DNA from: UBA11346 sp038060575
GTDB lineage: Bacteria; Planctomycetota; UBA11346
Direction: 5' to 3'
Assembly (NCBI GenBank): GCA_964652775.1
Contig: CAZZAM010000002.1
Location: 124,001-188,000 of the forward strand
DNA: 64,000 nucleotides
Shown here: positions 44,501 through 54,100 of the stretch, in pieces
Position numbering within the stretch: position 1 is the first letter of the stretch
Layout: the number at the start of each line of letters is the position of its first letter
Notes under the pieces: model-generated
Database searches by the model: none
What the model was told of the DNA's origin: nothing
Seen by the model: the letters and a program-made list of their open reading frames with translations, nothing else
Translations under genes and position numbers: made by a program

Positions 44501-46687
44501 AGCGCAGCGGCCTTCAGCCAGGTCGAGGGCAACAGCGGCAACACACTCGCAACGATCATGGCCACGCGCAGCGGTGGAACCGCCGGAGCAGTCAGCGTGA
44601 ACTACGCCACCGCGAACGGCACCGCTACGTCAGGCACCGACTTCAGCGCGGCCAGTGGCGTACTGAGTTGGGCCGACGGCGACAGCGCTGCGAAGCCCAT
44701 CACCATAACGATCACCGGCGATACGACGAACGAGAGCGACGAAACCGTGTTTGTGACGCTGAGCGGCGCAACCGGCAACGCGGCCATCGGCCTAGCCACG
44801 GCAACGCTGACCATCAGCAACGATGACGCCGCCCCGACCACTACCACGGTGACGCTGCAAAGCGGCGTGAACGGTTATGCCGGAATGATCGACTCGTACA
44901 TCTCCAGCAGTTCTCCGACCAATACGGCCGGTGGCGTTGGGGTGGGACTCACCGAAACCTACAATGCGTCGTCCGGCACCGATTCACGCACTGCCTTAGT
45001 CCGCTTCCCGATCTTCGCTGCCGAAGGCGGCCCGGTGCCCAACGGCGCGACGATCGTGTCGGCCTCGTTGTCGCTCTACCAATACTCGACCGCCACGCTG
45101 AACCTGGGCGCGCACCGCCTCCTGCATACGTGGGTTGAAACCGCGAATTCTTGGAACGAATCCGCCGCCGGAGTGCCGTGGCTTTCTGCCGGCGCGAATG
45201 CCAGCGGTGGTGATTATGTCGGCCTCGCTGATGGCATGGCCACAACGCCGACCGCAGCTGGTTGGGTGAACCTTGATGTCACCAGCGGTGTCCAAGCGTT
45301 CGCTGGCGGCACAACCAACTATGGTTGGCGTCTGCGCGGCAGCGGGGCACTCACCGGCCAGAGCTCGTTCCGCAGTCGTGAATACACCACGGACATCACC
45401 CAGCGTCCCAAGCTCACGATCGTCTATGCGACCGGCGCGGCCAACAGCGCGCCAGTGATCACCCAGGTCGCCACCGCATCGCCGAACGCCGCACTGATCG
45501 GATCCAGCATCGCGCTCTCCGTTGCCGCCAGCGACGCCAACAACGACCCGTTGTCCTACGCCTGGAACTTCGGCGACGGCCAGAACGGAACTGGCTCAGC
45601 AATCTCGCACGCCTACGCGGCGGCGGGTAGTTATACCGCGACGGCGACCGTGAGCGACGGCAAGGGCGGCAACGCCAGCAGCAGCGTCGTGGTCACCATC
45701 GTCAATCCACCGGTCGGAACCGTCGCTTTCAGCGCAACGACGTCCAGCGTCGCTGAAGGCAACAGCGGCACGACGCTGGCAACATTCACGGTCAACCGCA
45801 CTGGCGGATCCTTTGGCGCGGTCAGCGTCAGCTACGCAACGGCCGATGGAACGGCGCAGAGCGGTGCCGATTATTCGGCGACCAGCGGCACTCTGGCGTG
45901 GGCCGATGGCGACGCGACCAGTAAGAGCATCACCGTTTCGGTCACGGGCGACACGGCCTACGAACCCGACGAAACCGTGCTGCTAACGCTCAGCGCGCCA
46001 ACTGGCGGCGCGACGTTGGGTGCGGCCAGCGCGACGCTGACGCTCACCAATGACGATGTGGCAACGGCGACCACGGTCACCCTGCAAAACGGCCTCAATG
46101 GGTATATCGGCACGCTCGACAATTACGTTTCCAGCGGATCGCCAACCAACACCAACGGCGGAACCCTGCAAAACGTGACCGCAACTCAGGACGCGCTGGG
46201 CAACGACTCACGCGTGGTGCTGGTGAAGTTCCCGATCTTCGCTGCCGAAGGCGGACCGGTTCCGGATGGCGCGATCATTCAGTCAGCAACGCTGTCGCTG
46301 TACCAGTACTCGGCGGTCGCGCACAACTTCGCCGCGTATCGCGTGCTCAAAGGCTGGAACGAATCCGCGACCTCGTGGAACAACGCTACGCTCGCCGCGC
46401 CGTGGTCGGCGGGTGGCGCCAGCGGCCTCGGCAGTGATATCACCACCTCCGCTGATGGCAGCGGTGCGACCACCGCTGCTGCCGGTTGGCTAAATCTCGA
46501 TGTAACGGCCGGCGTTTCTGCATTCGCCCTCGGCGCGGCTAACTACGGGTGGCGACTAAAGGGCGTCGGCGCGACCAGTGGCTCAGAAAACTTCCGCAGC
46601 CGCGAATACACCACCGATCCGACGCAACGCCCCAAGCTGATCATCATCTATCAGATCCCGCCTGCCGCCCCATCCGCATCTGGATGA
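41501..46687 (+). CDS. Giant secreted sugar dehydrogenase / di-heme / Calx-beta / DNRLRE protein
   Basis: The 1728-residue protein has a signal peptide and a PQQ-type sugar-dehydrogenase beta-propeller (about 22-385; V-L-G-L-A-F-H-P-N-Y, GPDGMLYIATGDGG, EIWCFGLRNPWRCSFD). Two putative-Ig (He_PIG) domains and a third Ig-like domain cover about 390-650. A region like the HNE_0200 family has two heme-c motifs, CLQCH at 819 and CAQCH at 898. Then follow Calx-beta (about 1000-1110), DNRLRE (about 1115-1310), PKD (about 1320-1405), Calx-beta and a second DNRLRE to about 1722. No C-terminal sorting tail. The propeller could pass electrons from sugar oxidation to the hemes of the same chain. It lies directly after the ECF/FecR pair. 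Confidence 0.9.
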   Translation: MFRCCIALLLTASLCSSATYDITTQEVGNGFSLPVAVAAAPGVNSKLFVVEKETGRIRILDPVTKTIATTPFVTVGSLKIANEQGVLGLAFHPNYASNGFLYVTCTRLNGNVEILRFHADGSPTNPTTASGETLILSYPQPNSTHNGGWLGFGPDGMLYIATGDGGNGWGGQNVTSQNLTLLLGKILRLDVNAAAPYIPANNPYATHPTFHKEIWCFGLRNPWRCSFDRATGDLWIGDVGQSNREEISLCPAGQNNLNFGWPAWEGTQPYVPAGFSSPPPLAPGSTHTLPIVDFTRSQSTTIVGGHVYRGAAIPTLVGSYVGGNYQASVAQFHALQYNTTTRVLSGPDNISAKLPVGGSSTCSFGEDNAGELYIVAYLTGKVFKIVPAGVSITSGPTLSPTTIGRPYSLTLAAAGGTAPYAWTVTAGALPSGVTLASTGVLSGTPTVSGSFTVTVQATAIAGGSTSKALALTVNAAPLVTTASPLNAATQNSSYAIALSNSGGTPAFTWSLTAGTLPSSITLASNGLLSGTPTATGTTTFTAQVTDAVGATANKAFALTVNAGVLAPTITTVPTLPDQRLRIGGAYTFDIDATGVPAPTFSLTSAPSGMTINPTSGVITWTAANTVGNSTVTVQAANGTLPNATLTYAIDVHDHGLSVRPAVNTLLGPTSGAGNMPANLSGTGIFSDTASFTLSPAMIPFGVNTPLWSDHAIKTRWLSVPTGQTIAFAPTGSWTFPGGTVFVKHFSMDLDEANPGTNVRRLETRVLVTQQSGGVFGVTYKWNGSDAVRLDTQQTEVLTIQKAGGGSRTQTWLYPSPADCLQCHTPASGFVLGVNTRQLNGNYGYPAGSDNQLRTLSYAGLFASSLSDASIATYPKLSALSDTAATLEQRARSYLDANCAQCHRPGGGTANFDARYDTTIASQGLINGFVNNTLDIGSGAVVIAPGDLSHSVLLRRISASVSGPDAGIRMPPLARDTVDDEAIAVFTAWINTMPNPGTLALSAAAFSQVEGNSGNTLATIMATRSGGTAGAVSVNYATANGTATSGTDFSAASGVLSWADGDSAAKPITITITGDTTNESDETVFVTLSGATGNAAIGLATATLTISNDDAAPTTTTVTLQSGVNGYAGMIDSYISSSSPTNTAGGVGVGLTETYNASSGTDSRTALVRFPIFAAEGGPVPNGATIVSASLSLYQYSTATLNLGAHRLLHTWVETANSWNESAAGVPWLSAGANASGGDYVGLADGMATTPTAAGWVNLDVTSGVQAFAGGTTNYGWRLRGSGALTGQSSFRSREYTTDITQRPKLTIVYATGAANSAPVITQVATASPNAALIGSSIALSVAASDANNDPLSYAWNFGDGQNGTGSAISHAYAAAGSYTATATVSDGKGGNASSSVVVTIVNPPVGTVAFSATTSSVAEGNSGTTLATFTVNRTGGSFGAVSVSYATADGTAQSGADYSATSGTLAWADGDATSKSITVSVTGDTAYEPDETVLLTLSAPTGGATLGAASATLTLTNDDVATATTVTLQNGLNGYIGTLDNYVSSGSPTNTNGGTLQNVTATQDALGNDSRVVLVKFPIFAAEGGPVPDGAIIQSATLSLYQYSAVAHNFAAYRVLKGWNESATSWNNATLAAPWSAGGASGLGSDITTSADGSGATTAAAGWLNLDVTAGVSAFALGAANYGWRLKGVGATSGSENFRSREYTTDPTQRPKLIIIYQIPPAAPSASG

Positions 46688-46738
46688 GGGCCTTGCGTCC
46701 GGTTGCGACTGCGCTTGGGCTGACGATGCTATCCTCCC

Positions 46739-47920
46739 ATGGACTTCGCGGACATCCCGGTGCTTACTGATTTTCAGCAGGTCGCTGCGTTCGATCGCTA
46801 CGTTGATCTGCCCGATGACTGGTTCGTTGCTGTCGCCGATGTGCAGGGTTCGACCGTTGCGATCCAAGCTGGTCGCTACAAGGACGTCAACCTTCTCGGC
46901 GTAACCGCGATCGCAGCCGTGGTGAACGCGGTGAAACCGCAGCGTATCCCGTACGTGTTCGGCGGCGACGGCGCCTCGTTCTGCGTCCCGGCTTCGGCGG
47001 TCCCGGCAACGCGACGTGCGCTGGCCTCGGTGCGCACGCTGGGCAAGGATGTGTTCGGGCTTGGCCTGCGCATTGGACTGGTTCCGGTGTCCACGATTCG
47101 TGCCTGTGGCAAGCGTGTGCTGGTCGCCAATTTTCGCTCGTCGCCAACCTGTATGATGGCGGTCTTCGCTGGTGGCGGCATGTCGTGTGCCGAGCGGTTG
47201 GTGAAGGATCCGGTCGAAGGCGCGTGCTACTCGATCGAGGACTCAGACTCGACGGCTGACTGTGGTGGCCTCGAATGCCGCTGGAACGAGATCGCGAGTC
47301 CGCATGGCGAAACCGTCGCCCTGCTTGTCCAGGCGACTGGAGCTGACGCCAGTGCTGATGCCGCGATTTATTCGCAAACGCTGGCCGCGATCGCTGCGGC
47401 CTATGGTGATTCACAACGCAATCATCCGGTGAGCACCGCACAGTTGGATCTTGGCCGTGGCAACACTGCGATTCGTGGCGAAGTTTCCGTTCGTACGTAT
47501 GGCCTCAACGCCGTACGGCGCACGCTCTACACGATGAAGGTGCGCGCAGAGCAAGTCATTGGCCGCTTCCTCATGAAAACCGGCCTGCGTTTCGCCGGGG
47601 TTCATTGGGGGCGTTACAAAGCGGAAGTTGTCGACAACACCGATCGGCGCAAATTCGACGACACGCTGCGCCTTGTATTGTCCGGAACTGCCGCCGAGCG
47701 ACTGAAGCTTGAGACTTGGCTTGGCGACCATCACGCGGCCGGCGAACTTGCCTACGGACTGCACGTTGCTCCGTCGGCGTTGATGACCTGTCTGATCGGC
47801 AATCGCGCGGAAGGTGATCACATCCACTTCGTCGATGGATCCAATGGCGGCTACGCACTGGCTGCGGTCGAACTCAAACGTCAAATCGGGTCGTTGACCC
47901 AGCGGATTAGCAAGGCATAG
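46739..47920 (+). CDS. DUF3095-family protein (nucleotidyl-cyclase-like)
   Basis: The 393-residue protein matches DUF3095. The N-terminal half has V-A-V-A-D-V-Q-G-S-T-V-A-I, G-R-Y-K-D-V-N and F-G-G-D-G-A-S-F, which recall the metal-binding strand and the G-G-D-G turn of class III cyclases. The C-terminal part has W-G-R-Y-K-A-E-V-V-D-N-T-D and a long helical end. Activity is not established for the family to my knowledge. Its stop codon lies in the left arm of a terminator-like hairpin. Confidence 0.85.
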   Translation: MDFADIPVLTDFQQVAAFDRYVDLPDDWFVAVADVQGSTVAIQAGRYKDVNLLGVTAIAAVVNAVKPQRIPYVFGGDGASFCVPASAVPATRRALASVRTLGKDVFGLGLRIGLVPVSTIRACGKRVLVANFRSSPTCMMAVFAGGGMSCAERLVKDPVEGACYSIEDSDSTADCGGLECRWNEIASPHGETVALLVQATGADASADAAIYSQTLAAIAAAYGDSQRNHPVSTAQLDLGRGNTAIRGEVSVRTYGLNAVRRTLYTMKVRAEQVIGRFLMKTGLRFAGVHWGRYKAEVVDNTDRRKFDDTLRLVLSGTAAERLKLETWLGDHHAAGELAYGLHVAPSALMTCLIGNRAEGDHIHFVDGSNGGYALAAVELKRQIGSLTQRISKA

Positions 47921-48039
47921 CAGGATGCTGAAAAACAGCATCCTGCTAGGGTCGAAGAAATTCGGGGGCAGCCTGCGGCTGCTATTATCCCCGGATTTCT
48001 CCGACCAGGCTTTTTGCACCAGGGGGGCAGACGCCCCCC
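47918..48039. terminator. Three successive hairpins after the DUF3095 gene
   Basis: The first has perfect 13-base arms TAGCAGGATGCTG / CAGCATCCTGCTA around AAAAA (47918-47948) and includes the stop codon. The second pairs AAATTCGGGG with CCCCGGATTT and, inside, GCAGCC with GGCTGC (47958-47998). The third pairs GGGGGGC with GCCCCCC (48022-48039). CTTTTT lies between the second and third. Transcription end or repeat origin are both possible. Confidence 0.65.
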
Positions 48040-48059
48040 TTCAACCCCCGACCTGACCC

Positions 48060-48869
48060 ATGACGGATTCTCTGCCACTGTGGCCAGCCGGCCGAACGCC
48101 ACCGGGCGAACCAACCCCTGAGGCGCCCGACGAACAACCACGACTGACGCCGTACCTGCTTCCCGGTGATCAACTCCGCGCCATGGTTGTCGTGTGTCCG
48201 GGCGGCGGCTACCACGGGCGAGCCGCACATGAAGGCGAACCGATCGCGCGTTGGCTCAATCAGATCGGCCTGCATGCGGTCGTGCTCGACTACCGCGTGA
48301 AGCACCGCTATCCGGCCAGTTTGAGTGATGCGCGGCGCGCGATTCAAACCGTGCGTGCACACGCTGCTGATTGGCGCATCGATCCTCACCGCGTTGGCAT
48401 CCTCGGCTTCAGCGCCGGTGGGCATCTCGCGGCCAACGCGACGACGGATGCTATTCCTGGCGATCCTCACGCGACTGACCCGATCGAACGCCACTCCAGT
48501 CGGCCCAATGCCGCCGTTCTGTGCTATCCGGTGATCAGCGCCGGATTTTCCACGCATACAGAATCCATCAATATGTTGCTTGGTCCGCAACCATGGGATG
48601 AGTCAGCACGCCGCCGCGTATCGCTGGAATTACTGGTCAACGCGCAGACTCCGCCGTGTTTCATCTGGCACACCAGCGATGATGCCGTCGTTCCGCTGGC
48701 CAACGCGCTGTGTTTCGCTGAGGCCCTCGCCAACGCCAAAGTTCCTTGCGAACTGCATGTCTTTCCAACCGGCGCGCACGGCCTCGGACTTGCCAGTACG
48801 AATCCAACGGTCAGTCAATGGACAACGCTGTGCGCGCAGTGGTTCAGCGATCTCGGTTGGCGCAGTTGA
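48060..48869 (+). CDS. Alpha/beta-hydrolase, acetyl-xylan-esterase-like
   Basis: The 269-residue protein has C-P-G-G-G-Y-H-G (oxyanion region), the nucleophile elbow G-F-S-A-G-G with S118, a late Asp in S-D-D-A-V-V and His in G-A-H-G-L-G, the order of the BD-FAE/xylan-esterase type. No signal peptide is visible. It would remove acetyl or similar groups from sugars. It ends two bases before the end of the convergent lyase gene, so it borders the polysaccharide block. Confidence 0.85.
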   Translation: MTDSLPLWPAGRTPPGEPTPEAPDEQPRLTPYLLPGDQLRAMVVVCPGGGYHGRAAHEGEPIARWLNQIGLHAVVLDYRVKHRYPASLSDARRAIQTVRAHAADWRIDPHRVGILGFSAGGHLAANATTDAIPGDPHATDPIERHSSRPNAAVLCYPVISAGFSTHTESINMLLGPQPWDESARRRVSLELLVNAQTPPCFIWHTSDDAVVPLANALCFAEALANAKVPCELHVFPTGAHGLGLASTNPTVSQWTTLCAQWFSDLGWRS

Positions 48870-48871
48870 AA

Positions 48872-51046
48872 CTACGGTTTGCTGATATCGTCCTGAAACC
48901 AGATCAAGCCGAGTGCCCTGGTTCGATAGAGCTGAAACCCAAGATTGTTGTCGTTCCGTTGGCCCTCTGGAGTTTTTGCGGGTTGGCGTTGGACACGCTC
49001 GCAAATACGCGCTGCAAGTTCGGGAAAGCGCGGATTCGCCAGCAGAATTTGCGTGTACGATCGTGCGCCCCGGTCATCGGGAGAGTTGATCTTCTTCCCT
49101 TCCATCGTGCCCTCCTCTGCGCGCTGGAAGGCGTGTTCGAGGTGAGCCCACCGTTTTCCGCACGACAATACGGACGTGTTGGCCAGAATCTGGAGACAGT
49201 GGCCCATGAGCGGGTAGTCAAAATAGCCGGGGCGATCAAACCAGAATCCTTCAACCGTGATGAGTCCTCCTTCTAGATGGTTGAACCGTCGGTAGAGGTT
49301 CGGTGTTGTCCCCAATGGCTGATCCGCATTGATGAACAATTCTTTCCAGGTGAAGGCCTGCTCGGCAAACGGGATGCCGCGATGCGTTGCCTTTGTCCGA
49401 TCATCAAAGCCGCTCGTGCCGTAATATGGCGTATCGTAACTCGGAATGGCCATGGCTGCGACAGCGGCACCGCTGAGTCGAGCCATGTCCCACATGCCCG
49501 TGCCCGGCTCTGGTTGTGGGTTATGTGGACGGCTCTCGTAGCCGCGTAGGTCGTACATTTGCACGGCGTTCCAGTGCGCGAGTGCGTCGCGGATCTTCAG
49601 ATCTTCGATTGGCGTGATGCCGCCCGCGCACTGATCGGAGCGGTAAAAACTAATGAGGAGGTCGTAGGCCAGAGCAAGATCGAAAACGTCATCAACCACA
49701 TAATATCCAAACGAGTTCCACTCCGCGGTGGGCATCGGATCAAAATTATGGCTAAGTTCGATGCCAACCGGATCGTAGCATAGTTTGTTGTCGAGCAGCA
49801 CGCGCTTGGCAAGGCTGGCGTACGAGTGGGTTCCCTTCGCTGCCTTAGCCTCTGCGCCCTCGATCCGCGCAACGAACGCACTTTCCAGTGCGCCACCGAC
49901 CCACGTACGCCTGCCCTTGCCCAGATTTGCAGTGATGGCATGTCCACCTTCCTGGCGAAATCCCTCGTAGGTTGCTTTATACGGCTCGCGCTGCATCCGC
50001 GCCTTGATCTGAGCGAGTTCACGCTCGTCCGCCCACAAAAGTTTGGGATGCCGTTCGCCAGTGCTTGGCCAGCTTGGATTCTTCACAAGCGCACGTTGCT
50101 TGTGCGGACCGCCTTCGATCCAGTACTCAAGAACGTGAACCCCGTCGGTAAAATCATCGCTGCGCAACGGTCCGGTGTAGCGACGCTCTGTGCCACCATC
50201 GATGCGGAACGACATGCTCCGATCATTGCTGATATTGGTTAGCTGGAGAGCCACCCCGTTGCTGAGATAGCTGGTTTGGGTATGGATGCGAGGCAGGAAA
50301 TACGTTTTTGCTGGTGTCGTGTAGAACTGAGCCTGGTCATTGCGCACATGCAAACTCAAACATGGCGTCTTGGGATCGACCACGAACAACCAGATTTTTC
50401 CGTCACTCGACCACTTGCCAGAGTTGTAATCATCTTGAAATCCGCCATCGTCGTCCGCAACGGTCAGGCTGTGCCATTCATCGCCGAAGGCATCAAGGGT
50501 TCCCCGATAGTAGAGCTCACGACCAGGTACAGCACCCGGCTTGATACCAACGCTCCCAACCACCTTTGTACCTGCCTCGAATTCCAACTCAGCAAAACTG
50601 AATGGGCGTTCAAAGGACGGACACACGGACGTCGGAGCGTGGTGCCGCCCCAGTTTGGCGGACCAACTCTGGCCTACCTGCTGATCACGGTCGATCTTGT
50701 ATCTGATGACGCCTTCGTCGCCGCTATCGGGTTTTCCGTCGGTGCCGTTGATCCCGCTCATCGTAAATGGACTCGTTGATTTCACCTGCCAGGTGTTGAA
50801 TTCATTGTGCGCCAAAGCCAGCTTGGTGCCGCCACGAAGGTAAATGACGCCACGGTCATCAGCCAGCGCATCGTGATAGAACCGCTCGATGACGTAGTCG
50901 TGGCCATTGCGCCCCGCAAGGCTCAAGGAGATCCCACTATGGTAGTTGACCATCTTCAGCGGGGGATTGGCCTCGCCGGACTCTGCCGTCCATGTCTGGT
51001 GGAACGACAGCGTCATCATGACCAATGCAAGGAGACGGTGCGGCAT
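48872..51046 (-). CDS. Exported heparinase/alginate-lyase-like protein
   Basis: The 724-residue protein has a signal peptide (MPHRLLALVMMTLSF...). The N-terminal 330 residues are beta-rich. The C-terminal part has toroid-like blocks (W-P-S-T-G-E-R-H-P-K-L-L-W, E-W-N-S-F-G-Y-Y-V-V-D-D-V-F-D-L, D-Y-P-L-M-G-H-C) as in uronate-polysaccharide lyases. The start at 51046 is chosen because the signal peptide begins there. It follows the larger lyase by 67 bases. A substrate such as an alginate- or heparan-like polymer is inference. Confidence 0.7.
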   Translation of the reverse strand: MPHRLLALVMMTLSFHQTWTAESGEANPPLKMVNYHSGISLSLAGRNGHDYVIERFYHDALADDRGVIYLRGGTKLALAHNEFNTWQVKSTSPFTMSGINGTDGKPDSGDEGVIRYKIDRDQQVGQSWSAKLGRHHAPTSVCPSFERPFSFAELEFEAGTKVVGSVGIKPGAVPGRELYYRGTLDAFGDEWHSLTVADDDGGFQDDYNSGKWSSDGKIWLFVVDPKTPCLSLHVRNDQAQFYTTPAKTYFLPRIHTQTSYLSNGVALQLTNISNDRSMSFRIDGGTERRYTGPLRSDDFTDGVHVLEYWIEGGPHKQRALVKNPSWPSTGERHPKLLWADERELAQIKARMQREPYKATYEGFRQEGGHAITANLGKGRRTWVGGALESAFVARIEGAEAKAAKGTHSYASLAKRVLLDNKLCYDPVGIELSHNFDPMPTAEWNSFGYYVVDDVFDLALAYDLLISFYRSDQCAGGITPIEDLKIRDALAHWNAVQMYDLRGYESRPHNPQPEPGTGMWDMARLSGAAVAAMAIPSYDTPYYGTSGFDDRTKATHRGIPFAEQAFTWKELFINADQPLGTTPNLYRRFNHLEGGLITVEGFWFDRPGYFDYPLMGHCLQILANTSVLSCGKRWAHLEHAFQRAEEGTMEGKKINSPDDRGARSYTQILLANPRFPELAARICERVQRQPAKTPEGQRNDNNLGFQLYRTRALGLIWFQDDISKP

Positions 51047-51113
51047 GTGCTGCTCCCAAACAGGTTGCACGAACCCAGGCCGCAGAAAAACATCGGCCGA
51101 GTTGGTGACTGGG

Positions 51114-54100
51114 TTAGGGTGTTGGCGCTGGCGCTGGCACTTCCGGTGGCACCTTGCCGCCCAGCAATTCGCGGCTCACCGCGACGTCTGGGCTGGTGAT
51201 CGCCACGTAGTTGAAGTTGGCGCCGTTGCCGTTGCTGTTGGTCAGGCGGATGACGTTTTCACCCGACTTCAATTTCAACAGCAGCGGTTTCTCGTTGGTC
51301 GGATTGATCGCTGTGCCCAGACGCCAGTCGTCCGAGCCGTTGGCCCAGCCACCAGTTCCGGGGAGCAGAAGCGGCGCGAATGGTTCCTGTTCTTCGCCGT
51401 TGATCGTGATGATGCGCTCAGCCACTTTGTCCTGGCTGCAATAGCACACGGTCAGGTTGTAGTAGCCGTCGGCTGGCACGGTGAACTTCCATTCCAACCA
51501 GTGGCCGAGTGCATCCCAGCTTGAGAACGCCTTGCCGACGATGGCTCGTTTCTTGTCGGTAATCTTCACGGTTCCGCCGCCCTGTCCGCTCATCGCGGTG
51601 GCGTTGATCGCTACGACCGTGCCGGCTGGCGCTGGCTTGGCCTGGGCTTCGGCCACGCGCTTGGCGGTGCGTTCGCTACACGCATTCTTGGCCTGGACGA
51701 GGGCTGCTTCTTGTTCGGCCTGGCGCTTGGCGAGCACGGCTTGACGAGCGTCGTACATGCTGATCACGCCGGCGGCAGCGAGTTCGATCTGTGCAGACGC
51801 TTTCAACGTTACGACCAGTCCCCCTCCGTCGCCCTTGCTGATGCTTGGCGCCGCGCCGCGACGGCCCTGGGGGTCGAGGGCGAACGCCTGCAATCCGGCA
51901 AGTCCGGGATGAACGATGGTGATTGTTGCATCGGTCGCTGACGGATTAGCGAGAACGTACGCGCCATTGTCCATGAGCTCTAAGTAAGCCAGTCCTGATT
52001 CGCTGCGCTGCAGAACCACGCCGTCAACGGCCAAGCGCGTGCCGCCACCGAGGTACAGCGCGCGCACGGTGTTGCCGTCGCGCATCACGAACGCCTGTTG
52101 AGCGTCGGTTTCCAGGCCGCCGGCCTTGTGCGTTCCTGGCCGGAAGGCAGAGAAGCACAGATCGCTGCCGCGCACCGTCTGAACCTCAAGCAGGCCGTAG
52201 CCCACCTCGTTGCCGCCCTCCTGGCGCACGCCTTTGACGTAGGGCTCCTTGGCGCCTGAAATATCAACCGCGTTGCCATACAGCGTGCCGGCGGCAATGC
52301 GGCGCTGCAAAATCGTCGGCGGCTTTTCGAGGCCAAGCAGTCCATCAGCTACAATCACGTCGGTCGGCGTGCCGCCGGCCGCGACAAAACGGGCCGCGTG
52401 TCCTTCGCGCGTCATCGTTGCTGTCCACGCCGCGTTGGTCTCGACGTGGCGCACGTTGGTCAATTCCATATAGCCGAATTCGGCTGGCTGTGGAAATGCC
52501 ATCGACGTCATTTTCAATTCGCTGGCGAATTCACCGCGAATATGCCACGCCAGATCCATTTTGCGCGGCAGGCGGGTGAAAGCACCAAACAGATCGGCCA
52601 GGTAATGCGGGGTCAAGAAAACCGCACGGTCCATGGTCACACCGGGGCAGGCCTCGCGCGTCCAGGCGCGCTGCATGCCCATCGTTGCGGCTGGTCCATA
52701 CACGAGCTGGGTGGCGTCGGCCATGACCTGGTCCAGCTCATCGACAACCAACGTGTTATGCGCCAGCGACGAGTGGTACCACTGCTTATACAGCGGCTGT
52801 TCGTACCAGACGCTGCCGGGATCGGGGATCAGACGCTCGTCGAAGGCGTAGAGGTCGATGTTGAGTTTGTCGGGATGGCCGTGCGAGCCATTAGGTCCAT
52901 AGTCCATCAACAGACTGTTCGTCCCGGTTGCCGAGGTCGTACGCAAAACGCCGTAACCAACCCCAAAGAGGTTAACGCTCTTGCACTCGACTGGCTTCAC
53001 CTTTTGGGTGGAGTCGTGATCATAGAGCACCGATACCGTGAACTGCTGGAAGGTGGCGCCAAGTTGCCGACCGGTCTGATTCAGCACCAACAGATGCGCG
53101 GGATCGCGGTAGCGACGATACGCGAATTCATAGAGATAGGAGTCGCCACCAACAATCGAACCATAGCCGGAATCGTGGATGGCCGGCGTGCGCAGATTGG
53201 GGTACGCGTACTCAAGCGGCGAGTCGAATAGGCGCTTGAGTGCGCAATCACGGTAGCGGTACATGTCGATGCCATGGTGCCAGAGAATCTCGGCGTCACT
53301 GATCAGGGCTTGCAGCGCCATGAACTGATAGCCCATCGCGCCCTCGCCCCACATGCCATCAGCGGCGATTGCCTTGGAACCGAAATGACGGTCGAGCAGA
53401 CCGCCGGTCGGCTTTTTGTCGGTGCCTTTGATGCCGTACATCGCGGTGTCAATGAACCCCTGATTGTCCGTCGCGTAGCCAATCGCAAGCACCGCGCAGG
53501 TACCGATAGCCGACCAATTGGTTGGCGCCTCGAGCATGGCGTGATTGCTGATGACCAGCTTGGCAACACCGCCCAAGAAATCACCTTCTATGCGGGTGCG
53601 CTCCTCGGCCGTGATCGATGGCAGATCGTGGATCAGATCGTAGCCACGCACCACCGGCAGAATCCAGATTGCATCGCTAAGGATCTGGTCGAATGCCTTG
53701 CTTGGACTGTGATTGAAGCCAGGGCGGGCACCCATCGCGTAGTTCGGATAATTGTCGCCATAGGCGAGCATGATTTTCTTGGCGAACTCGCCATATTTCT
53801 CTTCACCGGTCAGGGCGTACATCACCCCGAGGTTGGCAACGTCGAGGCTGAGTTGGTTGTGCGTGCTGCCGTACGTACCCTTGTTGTACGGAGCGAGGTC
53901 GCTGAAGTGCTGCCACTTTCCCTCGGCGTCTTTGGTTGCTGGCGGCACGTCGATGGGCTGGGTGATGCGCGTATCCATCGCCTTTTTCAGACCAGCAAAC
54001 TGCGTCTGCAGCTCGACGCTGGTCTTGAGCATCGCCTGGTAATGCGCGATATCTTCCTTGTCCCACCAGGTGCAGGGATGGCCCTTGGTCTGGCGCGGTT

